A DNA stretch of 39,418 nucleotides from Clostridiales bacterium (GTDB lineage Bacteria; Bacillota; Clostridia; Oscillospirales; Oscillospiraceae): assembly GCA_019418625.1 (NCBI GenBank), contig DYBL01000085.1, positions 1 through 39,418 of the forward strand, given 5' to 3'. Under the pieces are notes generated by a model. The model saw only the letters and a program-made list of their open reading frames with translations. It did no database searches and was not told the origin of the DNA. A program made the position numbers and the translations under genes. This document shows, piece after piece, positions 7,981-15,142 of this stretch. Each line of letters begins with the position of its first letter. The stretch's first letter is position 1.

Positions 7981-8266
7981 AGCCATGGAACGAATCGAAG
8001 CGGTACTCAATGAAAAGGTGCGCCCCGCCCTCCGCTCCCACGGGGGCGAGATCCAGGTGGACCATCTGGAGCAGGGCGTACTGTATGTGAAGCTGCTGGG
8101 ACAGTGCGCCGGCTGCCCCTCCGCGGACCTGACCAATGAGACGCTGGTGGAGGCGGAGCTGGTAAAAGCCCTGCCGGAAGTGGTGCACAAGGTCGTGGTG
8201 GTGCAGACCGTCAGCGACGAGCTGTGGGAACAGGCCAAGCGGCTTTTGCGGGACCACCATCTGTAA
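7973..8266 (+). CDS. NifU-like (Nfu) iron-sulfur scaffold protein
   Basis: This 97-aa protein consists of a single NifU C-terminal domain, with RPALRSHGGEIQV near the start and the cluster-binding CAGC (C45, C48). Nfu proteins hold a [4Fe-4S] cluster bridged between two subunits and pass it to client enzymes. The ATG at 7973 lies inside the end of the MoxR gene (8-bp overlap), with GGAGGAGG about 9 bp upstream. Its place as last gene of the VWA/MoxR operon hints that the ATPase machine and Fe-S delivery act on a common target. A strong terminator follows immediately. Confidence 0.92.
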   Translation: MHEAMERIEAVLNEKVRPALRSHGGEIQVDHLEQGVLYVKLLGQCAGCPSADLTNETLVEAELVKALPEVVHKVVVVQTVSDELWEQAKRLLRDHHL

Positions 8267-8273
8267 AAAAACA

Positions 8274-8305
8274 AAGCGCCCACCCGTCCGGGTGGGCGCT
8301 TTTTC
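8274..8305. terminator. Bidirectional intrinsic terminator
   Basis: A 12-bp stem (AAGCGCCCACCC at 8274-8285, partner 8290-8301) with a 4-base loop is followed by a T-run on the plus strand and, read the other way, by a run of T's on the minus strand. It separates the convergent Nfu and SLH-transglutaminase genes. Confidence 0.88.
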
Positions 8306-8313
8306 TATTGGAT

Positions 8314-9741
8314 TTACCAGGGATGCAGATTCCAGGACTGGGTGGGCGTCATGGCAAAGTAATCGTAGTTGATGACGTTGCCGCTGTCGCCCCAGGTGGT
8401 GTCGATGTGGACCTGGGTGCCGTCCAGCACGGCCACCGTCCAGATGTGCTCAGCATTGGAAAGGGCGGTACAGGAGATGCCCTCCAGCTTGAGGAGCATG
8501 TTGTAGGCGCCGGTGTAGCCGTCGCACACCGCCGCGCCGTTGATGAAGAGGTTGTAGGCGATGTGGCTGAGAGAGGTGTCCGTGGCGCTGTAATCATAGA
8601 CGCAGTTGTCGCAGATCCAGGTGTAGTAGGCCCGGGCCTTCTCCCGCTGGGTCATGCGGGCATTGATGGTGCCCTGTTCCCACAGCTGGTCGTGGACGGC
8701 AATGGCGGCCTCCATAGCCTGGGTGCGGTAGGAGGCCAGATTTTCTCCGGCGCTGGCGGCGGAGAAAGTCAGCGTCAGAGCGCCGTCGGTGGTATAGGTG
8801 CACGAGACGGTGTTGTAGCACTGCTCGCAGTAGGTCTTGACGATGGCCAGCGCCTCCTCCATCACCTGCCGGGCCCGGATGGCGGTCAGGCCGTCATACT
8901 GGAGCGTCAGGGTGTTTTTGCCGGAGGAGAGCATATAGCGCACGGATTGCTCCATCTCGTCCCGGGTAGTGGGCGTTGCGATGTAGGTGTCGGCGCCCAC
9001 CAGGCTTGCCAGCGTGGTGCCGGCAGCGGAGGGGTAGGAGCTGCCGGTGTCCCAGTCCAGGGTGATGCGCAGGCCGGGGTCCACCAGCCGCGTGAGCATG
9101 GCGGCCAGGGCGCCCCGGGTAATGATGGCATCCGGGGAGAACAGGGCGCTCTCGCCGCTGCCCTGGGACAGGCCCGTGCGGTAGAGGTAGAGGATGTCCT
9201 GATAGTAGGGCGTGTACTCCGTCACATCCGTGATGTAGCGGCGGGCGGCATAGCCCTGGGTCACCGCTGCATCGTTAATGAGGGGCAGTGTGCCGCTGGG
9301 CAGGGTGAGCGCCAGCACATGGGCCACCTGGGCCCGGGTAGCGGATTTGCCCAGCTGGCCGTCCAGCTCCGTGCCGAGGACGCCCTCGGCCTTCAGATAG
9401 CGCAGATACTGCTCGGCGGCGGAGATGCCGTCGCCTGCGTAGGCGGCGGGGCCTGTCTCGCTGTCGCCGGTGAGATACAGGCTGCGGGCCCGGGCGGCAA
9501 AGATGACGGCCTGCCCCACGGTGACGGAGTCCTGGGGGCCGAAGGTGCCGTCCGCCTTGCCCACTGTCAGTCCGTACTCATAGAGGGCGGCCACGTTTTC
9601 ATAAAATGTGGAGCCGACGGCCACATCGGAAAACTGGCCCAAATAGGTCTTGGTGCGCACCGGGGCAGTCTCGGCAGCCAGGGCGGGGACTGTCAGCACC
9701 AGAGCGAGTGCCAGCAGCAGGGAAAGGATCCTTCTTTTCAT
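8314..9741 (-). CDS. Secreted SLH-domain protein with C-terminal transglutaminase-like domain
   Basis: This 475-aa precursor has a classic signal peptide (KRR, hydrophobic core, cleavage near ALAAE at 22-24). Three SLH-type segments follow: FSDVAVGSTFYENVAALYEYG, a weaker second copy from about 95, and ITDVTEYTPYYQDILYLYRTG. They should anchor the protein to the cell wall. After a middle region, residues ~370-475 form a transglutaminase/protease-like domain with a complete Cys-His-Asp triad: C406 (AAVCDGYTGAYN), H432 (NAEHIWTVAV) and D447 (VHIDTTWGD). The role could be wall-linked proteolysis or crosslinking; the sequence cannot say which. GGAGG precedes the ATG at 9741, 37 bp downstream of the LCP gene, so the two are probably co-transcribed. 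Confidence 0.87.
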   Translation of the reverse strand: MKRRILSLLLALALVLTVPALAAETAPVRTKTYLGQFSDVAVGSTFYENVAALYEYGLTVGKADGTFGPQDSVTVGQAVIFAARARSLYLTGDSETGPAAYAGDGISAAEQYLRYLKAEGVLGTELDGQLGKSATRAQVAHVLALTLPSGTLPLINDAAVTQGYAARRYITDVTEYTPYYQDILYLYRTGLSQGSGESALFSPDAIITRGALAAMLTRLVDPGLRITLDWDTGSSYPSAAGTTLASLVGADTYIATPTTRDEMEQSVRYMLSSGKNTLTLQYDGLTAIRARQVMEEALAIVKTYCEQCYNTVSCTYTTDGALTLTFSAASAGENLASYRTQAMEAAIAVHDQLWEQGTINARMTQREKARAYYTWICDNCVYDYSATDTSLSHIAYNLFINGAAVCDGYTGAYNMLLKLEGISCTALSNAEHIWTVAVLDGTQVHIDTTWGDSGNVINYDYFAMTPTQSWNLHPW

Positions 9742-9778
9742 GTTGCACCTCCTGCCATGGGAAGATGGGAAGCGCCGG

Positions 9779-10765
9779 TCAGGACGGGATGTTCAGATCC
9801 TCCATGACCCGGTCTTCCACATAGGGGTTGAGAGATTCGTTGACCAGAGTCAAAACGGCCTCCTGGTCCAGATAGATATAGGGGGACTTCCATTCACCGG
9901 GCAGGATGGAAAAGGAGATGCCGTCGGAGCCCATGGTGATGGCCTCCTTGCCCAGCCACGCCAGGTTGCCCAGCGTCAGGTCCGTGTCCACGTACTGCTG
10001 GAAGATCTTGGCGAAGGTGCCCACCTTGTCCACATTGGAAAGGGTGAGGGTCTGCTCCGCCACGGCCATGAGGAAGTCCTGCTGGGTGCTCATGCGGCCG
10101 ATGTCCTCGCTGCCGTAGCCGGTGCCGTCGTTGTTGTGGCGGAAGCGCACCACCTCCATGGCCTCCTGGCCGCTCAGGTGCTGCATGCCCTTGCTGAAGT
10201 GGATGGACAGGCCCTGGATGGGGTCGTCATAATTCATGTCGATGGGCACGTAGAAGTCCACGCCGCCGATGGCGTCCACCAGCGCCACGAAACCGGTGAG
10301 GTCCACGGTCACCGTGAAGTCCACGGGGATGCCCAGCTGCTCAGAGATGGTCTGGGCCAGCAGGGCGGACCCGCCGCTGTTGTAGGCGAAGTTGATCTTG
10401 TGGTTCTTGCCGTTGATGACGGCCTTGGTGTCCCGGGGGATGCTGACGCCGTGGATCTTTCCGTTTTCCGCGTCCATGGCAACCAGGATATTGGTGTCAC
10501 TTCCGCCATTGCCGTCGTCCACACCGGAGACCAAAATGGTGTAAAAATTATCCTTCCGCTCCGTGTGGGCGGCCAGGGCGGCGGCAGCCGCGGCGGCCTC
10601 CGGGTCGGTCTGTTCCTCCTGGGCGGGGGTGTTCTCCAGATCGTCCTGCGCCTGGACTTCCGGCGCCCGGAACAAGCAGTGTACGCCGGCGTATACGGCG
10701 GCGGATACAAAGACGATCAAAAGCAAAGTCCGGCTCCAACTGCGCCGGCGGCGTCGCTTGGCCAT
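9779..10765 (-). CDS. LytR-CpsA-Psr (LCP) family glycopolymer transferase
   Basis: This 328-aa protein has a short basic cytoplasmic tail (MAKRRRRRSW), one transmembrane helix and an Ala/Glu-rich linker. The extracellular LCP domain contains SDTNILVAMD, SIPRDT, FVALVDAIGGVDFYV, VVRFRHNN and GRMSTQQDFL, the conserved phosphate- and lipid-binding arginine and aspartate motifs. LCP enzymes transfer polyprenyl-linked wall polymers (teichoic acid or polysaccharide) onto peptidoglycan at the outer membrane face. The ATG at 10765 is chosen because GGAGGAG lies 8 bp upstream; the frame is open further but without ribosome binding sites. The co-oriented SLH-transglutaminase gene suggests a joint envelope role. 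Confidence 0.92.
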   Translation of the reverse strand: MAKRRRRRSWSRTLLLIVFVSAAVYAGVHCLFRAPEVQAQDDLENTPAQEEQTDPEAAAAAAALAAHTERKDNFYTILVSGVDDGNGGSDTNILVAMDAENGKIHGVSIPRDTKAVINGKNHKINFAYNSGGSALLAQTISEQLGIPVDFTVTVDLTGFVALVDAIGGVDFYVPIDMNYDDPIQGLSIHFSKGMQHLSGQEAMEVVRFRHNNDGTGYGSEDIGRMSTQQDFLMAVAEQTLTLSNVDKVGTFAKIFQQYVDTDLTLGNLAWLGKEAITMGSDGISFSILPGEWKSPYIYLDQEAVLTLVNESLNPYVEDRVMEDLNIPS

Positions 10766-10849
10766 ATGAAAATACTCCTCCAGACGCGGCGCCATGCCGC
10801 GGTGATACGCTGGGACCGCACCGGTCAGCGATTTACATAATGTTATACT

Positions 10850-10878
10850 ATTATAAAGCGGCCTGTCCCAAAAAACAA
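10850..10878 (-). promoter_or_regulatory. Promoter for the LCP/SLH-transglutaminase genes
   Basis: On the minus strand TTGTTT (10878-10873) and a perfect TATAAT (10855-10850) are 17 bp apart. They lie just after the terminator of the upstream small gene and about 85 bp before the LCP start. Confidence 0.7.
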
Positions 10879-10909
10879 GAGGAAAATGGCGTGCCCGCCG
10901 GCACGCCAT
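10876..10909 (-). terminator. Intrinsic terminator after the 85-aa gene
   Basis: A 10-bp perfect stem (10886-10895 with 10900-10909, loop of 4) is followed on the minus strand by a T-rich tract. It starts 3 bp beyond the stop codon of the small gene and ends the spoIIID transcript before the LCP promoter. Confidence 0.75.
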
Positions 10910-10912
10910 CTG

Positions 10913-11170
10913 CTATGGCCTCGGTGATTCCTCCTGGTCCGCAGCCAGCTGCTGCAAAAGAGATTTGATATCCGCCAGCAGCTGGTTTTGGTAGGAGAGA
11001 GCACAGCGGATATAGTGGAGCGTGGGGCCCAGGTCTCTGGGCGCCGGGCTGCACTCCACGGGATGGGGCCAGCGGCGCACCGGGGGCTCCGGCGTGGTGG
11101 GCACCACCGGCGCCGGCTGGGGCGCCGCGGCCCGGGGACTGCGCCCGCGGCCGTGGGAACAGTTTGCCAT
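10913..11170 (-). CDS. Hypothetical 85-residue protein downstream of spoIIID
   Basis: No family was recognised. The 85-aa product has a basic, Cys-containing start (MANCSHGRGRSP) and a Pro/Ala-rich stretch (PQPAPVVPTTPEPPVRRW). Its C-terminal helix contains LHYIRCALSYQNQLLADIKSLLQQL, which looks like a self-associating coiled coil. GGAGGAATCACG precedes the ATG at 11170. It lies 44 bp after spoIIID on the same strand, with a terminator directly behind it, so it is likely co-transcribed with spoIIID. Expression in the mother cell during sporulation, perhaps as a coat-associated protein, is an inference from this position only. Confidence 0.7.
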   Translation of the reverse strand: MANCSHGRGRSPRAAAPQPAPVVPTTPEPPVRRWPHPVECSPAPRDLGPTLHYIRCALSYQNQLLADIKSLLQQLAADQEESPRP

Positions 11171-11214
11171 CGTGATTCCTCCAATCCAAGCATGATAAAA
11201 CGGCCTGTGCGGCG

Positions 11215-11463
11215 CTAGGCGCCGCGATACTTTTTCCGGGTGGCAATGCCGCCCCGGATATGACGCTGGGCCTTGTTGACTTCCAGGACCTCCTTGACCT
11301 GTGTGTACAGCGCCCGGTTGAACTGGGGCAGGCGCTCGGAAATGTCCTTGTGAACCGTGGACTTGCTGATGCCGAACTTCTGCGCGGCGTCGCGGACGGT
11401 GGTCCGGTTTTCTATAATGTACTGCGCCAGGCGTTCCGCCCGCTCCTCCATGTTTCCCTTCAA
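11215..11463 (-). CDS. spoIIID: Sporulation transcriptional regulator SpoIIID
   Basis: This 82-aa protein matches SpoIIID along its whole length: ERLAQYIIENRTTVRDAAQ, the helix-turn-helix FGISKSTVHKDISERLP and the C-terminal basic HIRGG.ATRKKY segment that binds the adjacent minor groove. SpoIIID is the mother-cell DNA-binding protein that switches the sigma-E regulon towards sigma-K. The frame opens with TTG at 11463 (product MKGNMEER). This is preferred over the ATG four codons later because homologues carry the same MKxxxEER start, and GGGGAG lies upstream of it. A sigma-E-like promoter is visible 30 bp upstream. Confidence 0.95.
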   Translation of the reverse strand: MKGNMEERAERLAQYIIENRTTVRDAAQKFGISKSTVHKDISERLPQFNRALYTQVKEVLEVNKAQRHIRGGIATRKKYRGA

Positions 11464-11493
11464 AGCACAACACTCCCCGCCTCTTGTTGCTCC

Positions 11494-11523
11494 ATCCTAT
11501 GCGCTGCCGTCGGGACATATGCC
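11494..11523 (-). promoter_or_regulatory. Candidate sigma-E (mother-cell) promoter of spoIIID
   Basis: On the minus strand GGCATATG (11523-11516) and CATAGGAT (11501-11494) are 14 bp apart. The sigma-E -10 consensus is CATACAAT (6 of 8 match), and the -35 consensus contains CATAT. In Bacillus subtilis spoIIID is a known sigma-E target, so both sequence and identity agree. Confidence 0.6.
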
Positions 11524-11569
11524 CCAAAACGGACAGTGGGAAAATTGCACCGGCGGGGACAAACCCTCT

Positions 11570-11597
11570 TTTCCACTGGGCGGCGGCGTGGTACAAT
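11570..11597 (+). promoter_or_regulatory. Candidate promoter for the nitroreductase-mtnA genes
   Basis: TTTCCA (11570-11575) and TACAAT (11592-11597) are 16 bp apart, divergent from spoIIID and 33 bp before the nitroreductase start. The -10 is good and the -35 is weak. Confidence 0.5.
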
Positions 11598-11630
11598 GGG
11601 AGGGCAAAAAAAGGAAAGGCAGGGATCCCT

Positions 11631-12152
11631 ATGAACGAAACACTGCGGGTATTGCGCGAGCGGCGCAGCATTCGCCGCTATCAGAGCGGACAGATCAAGC
11701 CCGAGGAGCTGGATGCCATTCTGGACGCGGGCACCTGGGCCCCCTCCGGCATGGGGCTTCAGACGGCGGTGATGGTGGCGGTGCAGGACCCGGAGACCAT
11801 TGCCTATATGTCCCGGCTCAACGCCCAGATCCAGGGCAAGCCCGGCACCGATCCCTTCTACGGCGCGCCCACGGTGGTGGTCGTGCTGGCGGACGGGGAA
11901 AAGCCCAACTGGATGCGGGACGGATCGCTGGTCATGGGCAACCTCATGACGGCGGCGTGGTCCATGGGCATCGGCTCTTGCTGGATCAACCGGGCCGTGG
12001 AGCTTTTTGACATGCCGGAGGGCAAGGCGCTTTTGCGCAAATGGGGCCTGCCGGAGACGCTGCGGGGCGTGGGCAACTGCACCCTGGGCTATATCGACGG
12101 GGAAGTGCCCGCTCCCAAGCCCCGCAAAGAGGGCTTCATCGTAAAGGTATAA
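11631..12152 (+). CDS. Nitroreductase family flavoprotein
   Basis: This 173-aa protein is the usual length for a compact NAD(P)H:FMN oxidoreductase. It opens with the FMN-phosphate motif RERRSIRRYQ and ILDAGTWAPSGMGLQ, and later has LMTAAWSMGIGSCWINR and GVGNCTLGYIDGE, the conserved blocks of the nitroreductase fold. It is expected to work as a cytoplasmic dimer reducing quinones, nitro groups or flavins; the physiological substrate is unknown. The ATG at 11631 is chosen because upstream frame contains promoter sequence. mtnA follows 15 bp downstream, so they are probably co-transcribed. Confidence 0.88.
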   Translation: MNETLRVLRERRSIRRYQSGQIKPEELDAILDAGTWAPSGMGLQTAVMVAVQDPETIAYMSRLNAQIQGKPGTDPFYGAPTVVVVLADGEKPNWMRDGSLVMGNLMTAAWSMGIGSCWINRAVELFDMPEGKALLRKWGLPETLRGVGNCTLGYIDGEVPAPKPRKEGFIVKV

Positions 12153-12167
12153 GACGGAGGACAAATC

Positions 12168-13223
12168 ATGAACAACCCTGTGCGCAACATCCGCTGCGAC
12201 AAGGCGGCCGGCACCCTTACCATCATCGACCAGACCCTGCTGCCGAACGAGGAGCGGGAGATCCGCCTGGAGACGGCCCAGGACGTGTACGATGCCATCA
12301 AGCTCCTGCGGGTGCGGGGCGCGCCGGCCATCGGCATCTGCGCCGCCTACGGCCTGTATGTGACGGCGCTGGACCTGCCGGAGGAAGAGGAGGCATTCTG
12401 GAAGGGCCTGGAGGAACTGGCCGCGTATCTGAACAGTTCCCGTCCCACGGCGGTGAACCTCAGCTGGGCCATCCGCTCCATGCTGGATACTGCCCGGGCT
12501 CACCGGGCCCAGGGCCGGACGGCGGTGCTGGAGGCATTGTATGCGCGGGCCGTGGCCATCCAGGAAGAGGACATCGCCATGTGCACCGCCATCTCCCGCT
12601 ACGGCGCCAGCCTCTTGAAAGACGGCGACGGCGTGCTGACCCACTGCAACGCCGGTCCCCTGGCCACCTCCCGCTACGGCACCGCCCAGGGGGCGCTGCT
12701 GATGGCGGCGGAGGAGGGCAAGAACATCCACGTGTTTGCCGACGAGACCCGTCCCCTGCTCCAGGGGGCACGGCTCACCAGCTATGAGCTGCAAAAGGGC
12801 GGCGTGGACGTGACCCTCATCTGCGACAACATGGCCTCCATCGTCATGAAGAACGGCTGGGTGCAGGCGTGCTTCGTGGGCTGTGACCGGGTGGCCGCCA
12901 ACGGCGACACGGCCAACAAGATCGGCACCAGCGGTGTGGCCATCCTGGCCCGGCATTACGGCATCCCCTTCTATGTGCTGGGGCCCACCTCCACCATCGA
13001 TATGGACTGTCCGGACGGAGACCATATCCCCATCGAGCTGCGCTCCGGGGATGAGATCCGTTCCCTCTGGTACGAAAAGCCCATGGCGCCGGAGGGGGTC
13101 AAGTGCTACAATCCCGCCTTCGACGTGACGGATCACGAGCTCATCACCGCCATCGTTACGGAAAAGGGCATCTGCCGCCCGCCGTTCAATCAGTCCCTGG
13201 CGGCCCTATTTGAAAAGGAGTGA
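12168..13223 (+). CDS. mtnA: S-methyl-5-thioribose-1-phosphate isomerase
   Basis: This 351-aa enzyme converts 5-methylthioribose-1-phosphate to 5-methylthioribulose-1-phosphate in methionine salvage. The signature motifs are RVRGAPAIGICAAYGLYV, CNAGPLATSRYGTAQG with C160, and GCDRVAANGDTANKIGT with D240. These are the same Cys160/Asp240 numbers as the catalytic pair of the Bacillus subtilis enzyme. The relative eIF2B-alpha-like and ribose-1,5-bisphosphate isomerases lack this combination. GGAGG lies 6 bp before the ATG. No other salvage gene (mtnK, mtnB, mtnW) is nearby, so the enzyme may act on other pentose phosphates or feed a partial pathway. Confidence 0.92.
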   Translation: MNNPVRNIRCDKAAGTLTIIDQTLLPNEEREIRLETAQDVYDAIKLLRVRGAPAIGICAAYGLYVTALDLPEEEEAFWKGLEELAAYLNSSRPTAVNLSWAIRSMLDTARAHRAQGRTAVLEALYARAVAIQEEDIAMCTAISRYGASLLKDGDGVLTHCNAGPLATSRYGTAQGALLMAAEEGKNIHVFADETRPLLQGARLTSYELQKGGVDVTLICDNMASIVMKNGWVQACFVGCDRVAANGDTANKIGTSGVAILARHYGIPFYVLGPTSTIDMDCPDGDHIPIELRSGDEIRSLWYEKPMAPEGVKCYNPAFDVTDHELITAIVTEKGICRPPFNQSLAALFEKE

Positions 13224-13226
13224 GCC

Positions 13227-13493
13227 ATGGCCCTGTTCGGAAAGCGGGTGGTGGTCTACCGGGTGCAGGGGGACAAGCCCGCCTGGAAAGCCGCCCGGGA
13301 GACGCTGACGTCTGCCGGCATCAAGATCATGGAGTCCGGGTCCTATGACGGGGAGATGCCCATCTGCGGCTGCGGCGCCAAGATCGACCGGCGCAACTAT
13401 GGGCCGGGCGGCTGGATCGACCGGCGGACCTACTACATCGCCGTCCGGCCGGAGGACGAGGCCCGGGCAAGGGACATGCTGGCGCAGACGTGA
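13227..13493 (+). CDS. Small conserved-looking hypothetical protein (88 aa) with CxC motif
   Basis: The 88-aa product begins MALFGKRVVVYRVQGDKPAW and contains ICGCGAKIDRRNYGPGG and RTYYIAVRPEDEARARDML. The alternating beta-alpha pattern with a C-terminal 'RPEDEARAR' helix resembles the small DUF2007-like signal-transducing domains, but the match is weak and no function is claimed. The CGCG pair could bind a metal or form a disulphide. AAAGGAG lies 7 bp before the ATG, and the gene starts 3 bp after mtnA, so it is the last member of that transcript, just before a terminator. Confidence 0.78.
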   Translation: MALFGKRVVVYRVQGDKPAWKAARETLTSAGIKIMESGSYDGEMPICGCGAKIDRRNYGPGGWIDRRTYYIAVRPEDEARARDMLAQT

Positions 13494-13502
13494 AATGAAC
13501 GC

Positions 13503-13535
13503 AAAAAAAGCGGGAACGAAAGTTCCCGCTTTTTT
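13503..13535. terminator. Bidirectional intrinsic terminator
   Basis: A GCGGGAAC stem (13510-13517) with GAAA loop pairs with 13522-13529, extended by A and T runs on both sides. It ends the mtnA transcript and overlaps the stop codon of the convergent MarR gene. Confidence 0.9.
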
Positions 13536-14019
13536 ATTGGTCGGAACCGCTGTCCGGGTGGGTCTTTTGATAGCGTGCCAGCAGCGTTTCAAACTGGGCC
13601 CGGCGCTCTGTCCGGCTGCGCAGCTGGATGCGCTCCAGCAGGGGGCACAGCTGGCCCAGCTCCTCGTCGGAGAGCTCCTCCGTGAGCCACTGGAAGAAGA
13701 AGGACTCGGCCTCCACCTTGGCGTCCCGCAGCATGGCGCCCTTTTCCGTGATGTAGAGCTGCTTGCGGCGGCCGTCCACCGGGTGGGGGCGGCGCACGAT
13801 GTAGCCCTCCTTTTCCAGCTTGGCGGCCCGGCGGGCGATGGTGCTCTTGTCCTGACTGTATTTTTTCCGCAGCTCCTCCTGGGTGATGCCGGGATTGTGG
13901 TTGACGGTGTGGATCATGTCGTAGTCGGAGAGGCTCAGGGAGGAATGCCCCAGCGCCTGGGCTACAAAATACTGGGCGTCACGGTCGATTTTTCGGATCG
14001 TTCGTTTGGTGGGGTCCAT
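13534..14019 (-). CDS. MarR family transcriptional regulator
   Basis: This 161-aa winged-helix protein has NHNPGITQEELRKKYSQDKSTIARRAAKLEKEGYIVRR as recognition region. The wing RHPVDGRRKQLYITEKG appears as PHPVDGRRKQLYITEKG. Long helices at both ends form the dimer, as in MarR/SlyA. AGGAGG lies 7 bp before the ATG at 14019. It is followed by the shared terminator and preceded by its own promoter, so it is monocistronic. Regulators of this class often respond to phenolics, oxidants or drugs; the target and ligand are not shown here. Confidence 0.92.
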   Translation of the reverse strand: MDPTKRTIRKIDRDAQYFVAQALGHSSLSLSDYDMIHTVNHNPGITQEELRKKYSQDKSTIARRAAKLEKEGYIVRRPHPVDGRRKQLYITEKGAMLRDAKVEAESFFFQWLTEELSDEELGQLCPLLERIQLRSRTERRAQFETLLARYQKTHPDSGSDQ

Positions 14020-14049
14020 CTAAGTGCCTCCTGATATGAATTCTCTTGT

Positions 14050-14079
14050 ATCATAACAGGTAACACCTCCTCCCGTCAA
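14050..14079 (-). promoter_or_regulatory. Promoter of the MarR gene
   Basis: On the minus strand TTGACG (14079-14074) and TATGAT (14055-14050) are 18 bp apart, with TG one base before the -10. It sits between the end of the DUF4179 gene and the MarR start. Confidence 0.65.
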
Positions 14080-14092
14080 CCGCCCGGATGGT

Positions 14093-15142
14093 TTACGCCT
14101 GGGGCACGGGGAAGTACACGCCGCCCACGCGGATGCCTGCCAGCTCCTCCATAGGAAGGATCTGGGAGAACACGCTGCTCTTGGAGCAGACGGTGACGCC
14201 GTCCTCCGGGGAGATGCTGCCGCCGGCAAGGCTCAGGTCCACCACGGTGCCGTCGGTCTTGGTCAGCAGGATCTCCACGTTTTCCAGGTACCGCTGCATC
14301 TGGAGGCGGTCGGCGTCGCTCTGCTGTCCGCTGCCGCTATTGGACCACACCACCTCGCCGTCCACGGTGTAGTCCACCTTGAAGGCCACGGGAGAGAGGG
14401 TGATGGCGTCGATGGTGAAGGTCATGCCGTCCTGGGTGAAGGTCTCGCCGCCGCCCAGGGTGACGGAGGTATCCTCATAGCCCAGGGTGAAGCGGAATTT
14501 CCAGTGCCCCTCCGCCAGGGCCGCGGCCTCGCCGGCGGAGTCGTCCCAGCGGTAGAGACCGTCAAATTCCGCGTCGGCGGTGACGCCGATCAGCGAGCGG
14601 TCGGCGCTGATGGTCTGCACCATCTGCACCGTGTCGTCGCCGGGGACCTCATCGACAAACCAGGCGCTGCCGTGGGACCCGCCCAGAATGTTGGCGGAGG
14701 CGCCGCCGCCCCGGACCAGCAGGGATTCGGCGCTGACGCCCTGGGGCAGGATGGGGGAGCCGTCGTCCGTGCGGAAGGTAAAGACCACGGCGGCGTTGTA
14801 GGCATCGCCCATGACGGCGTCGGCGGTGATGGTGATGCCGCTGTCGCTGTCTCCCGCGTCCACAGGATAGCCGATCTTGTCGATGATCTCCGTCTGGGCT
14901 GCGCTGCCGCCGAAGATGGGGGAGAACACCTCCGCGGGGGAGGGGAGCACGCCGGCGGCGCCTGCGCCCACTGCCAGGGCGGCGGTCAGGGCCGCGGCAA
15001 TGAGGACGGCGCGGGGGAAGCGGCGCCGGGGCTTTTTGGCCCGGGCGGCACCCTCGGCGGCCCGGCGGGCGATGGTGTCGATCTGGTCGGGGGTGAAGTG
15101 CAGAGCGTCCAGATCCCTGCGGTATTCAGACAGATTGTTCAT
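14093..15142 (-). CDS. DUF4179 domain protein, probable anti-sigma factor
   Basis: This 349-aa protein has a cytoplasmic N-terminal segment of ~45 residues (MNNLSEYRRDLDALHFTPDQ). A single hydrophobic Ala-rich transmembrane helix follows (about 45-65), then a large extracellular DUF4179-type beta domain with repeated ITADAVMGDAYNAAVVFTF and VTLGGGETFTQDGMTF blocks. That topology, and a 17-bp overlap with the ECF sigma gene just upstream, mark it as the likely membrane anti-sigma partner that holds the sigma factor until an envelope signal is sensed. GGAGG lies 9 bp before the ATG at 15142. No terminator was found after it. Confidence 0.85.
   Translation of the reverse strand: MNNLSEYRRDLDALHFTPDQIDTIARRAAEGAARAKKPRRRFPRAVLIAAALTAALAVGAGAAGVLPSPAEVFSPIFGGSAAQTEIIDKIGYPVDAGDSDSGITITADAVMGDAYNAAVVFTFRTDDGSPILPQGVSAESLLVRGGGASANILGGSHGSAWFVDEVPGDDTVQMVQTISADRSLIGVTADAEFDGLYRWDDSAGEAAALAEGHWKFRFTLGYEDTSVTLGGGETFTQDGMTFTIDAITLSPVAFKVDYTVDGEVVWSNSGSGQQSDADRLQMQRYLENVEILLTKTDGTVVDLSLAGGSISPEDGVTVCSKSSVFSQILPMEELAGIRVGGVYFPVPQA

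Noticed and set aside
4693..8283. 1196-codon open frame on the minus strand
   Set aside because: It is antisense to the LRR/VWA/MoxR/Nfu operon, all of whose genes have recognisable domains and ribosome binding sites. Its translation is low-complexity Leu/Gly/His/Arg, typical of antisense frames in GC-rich genes.
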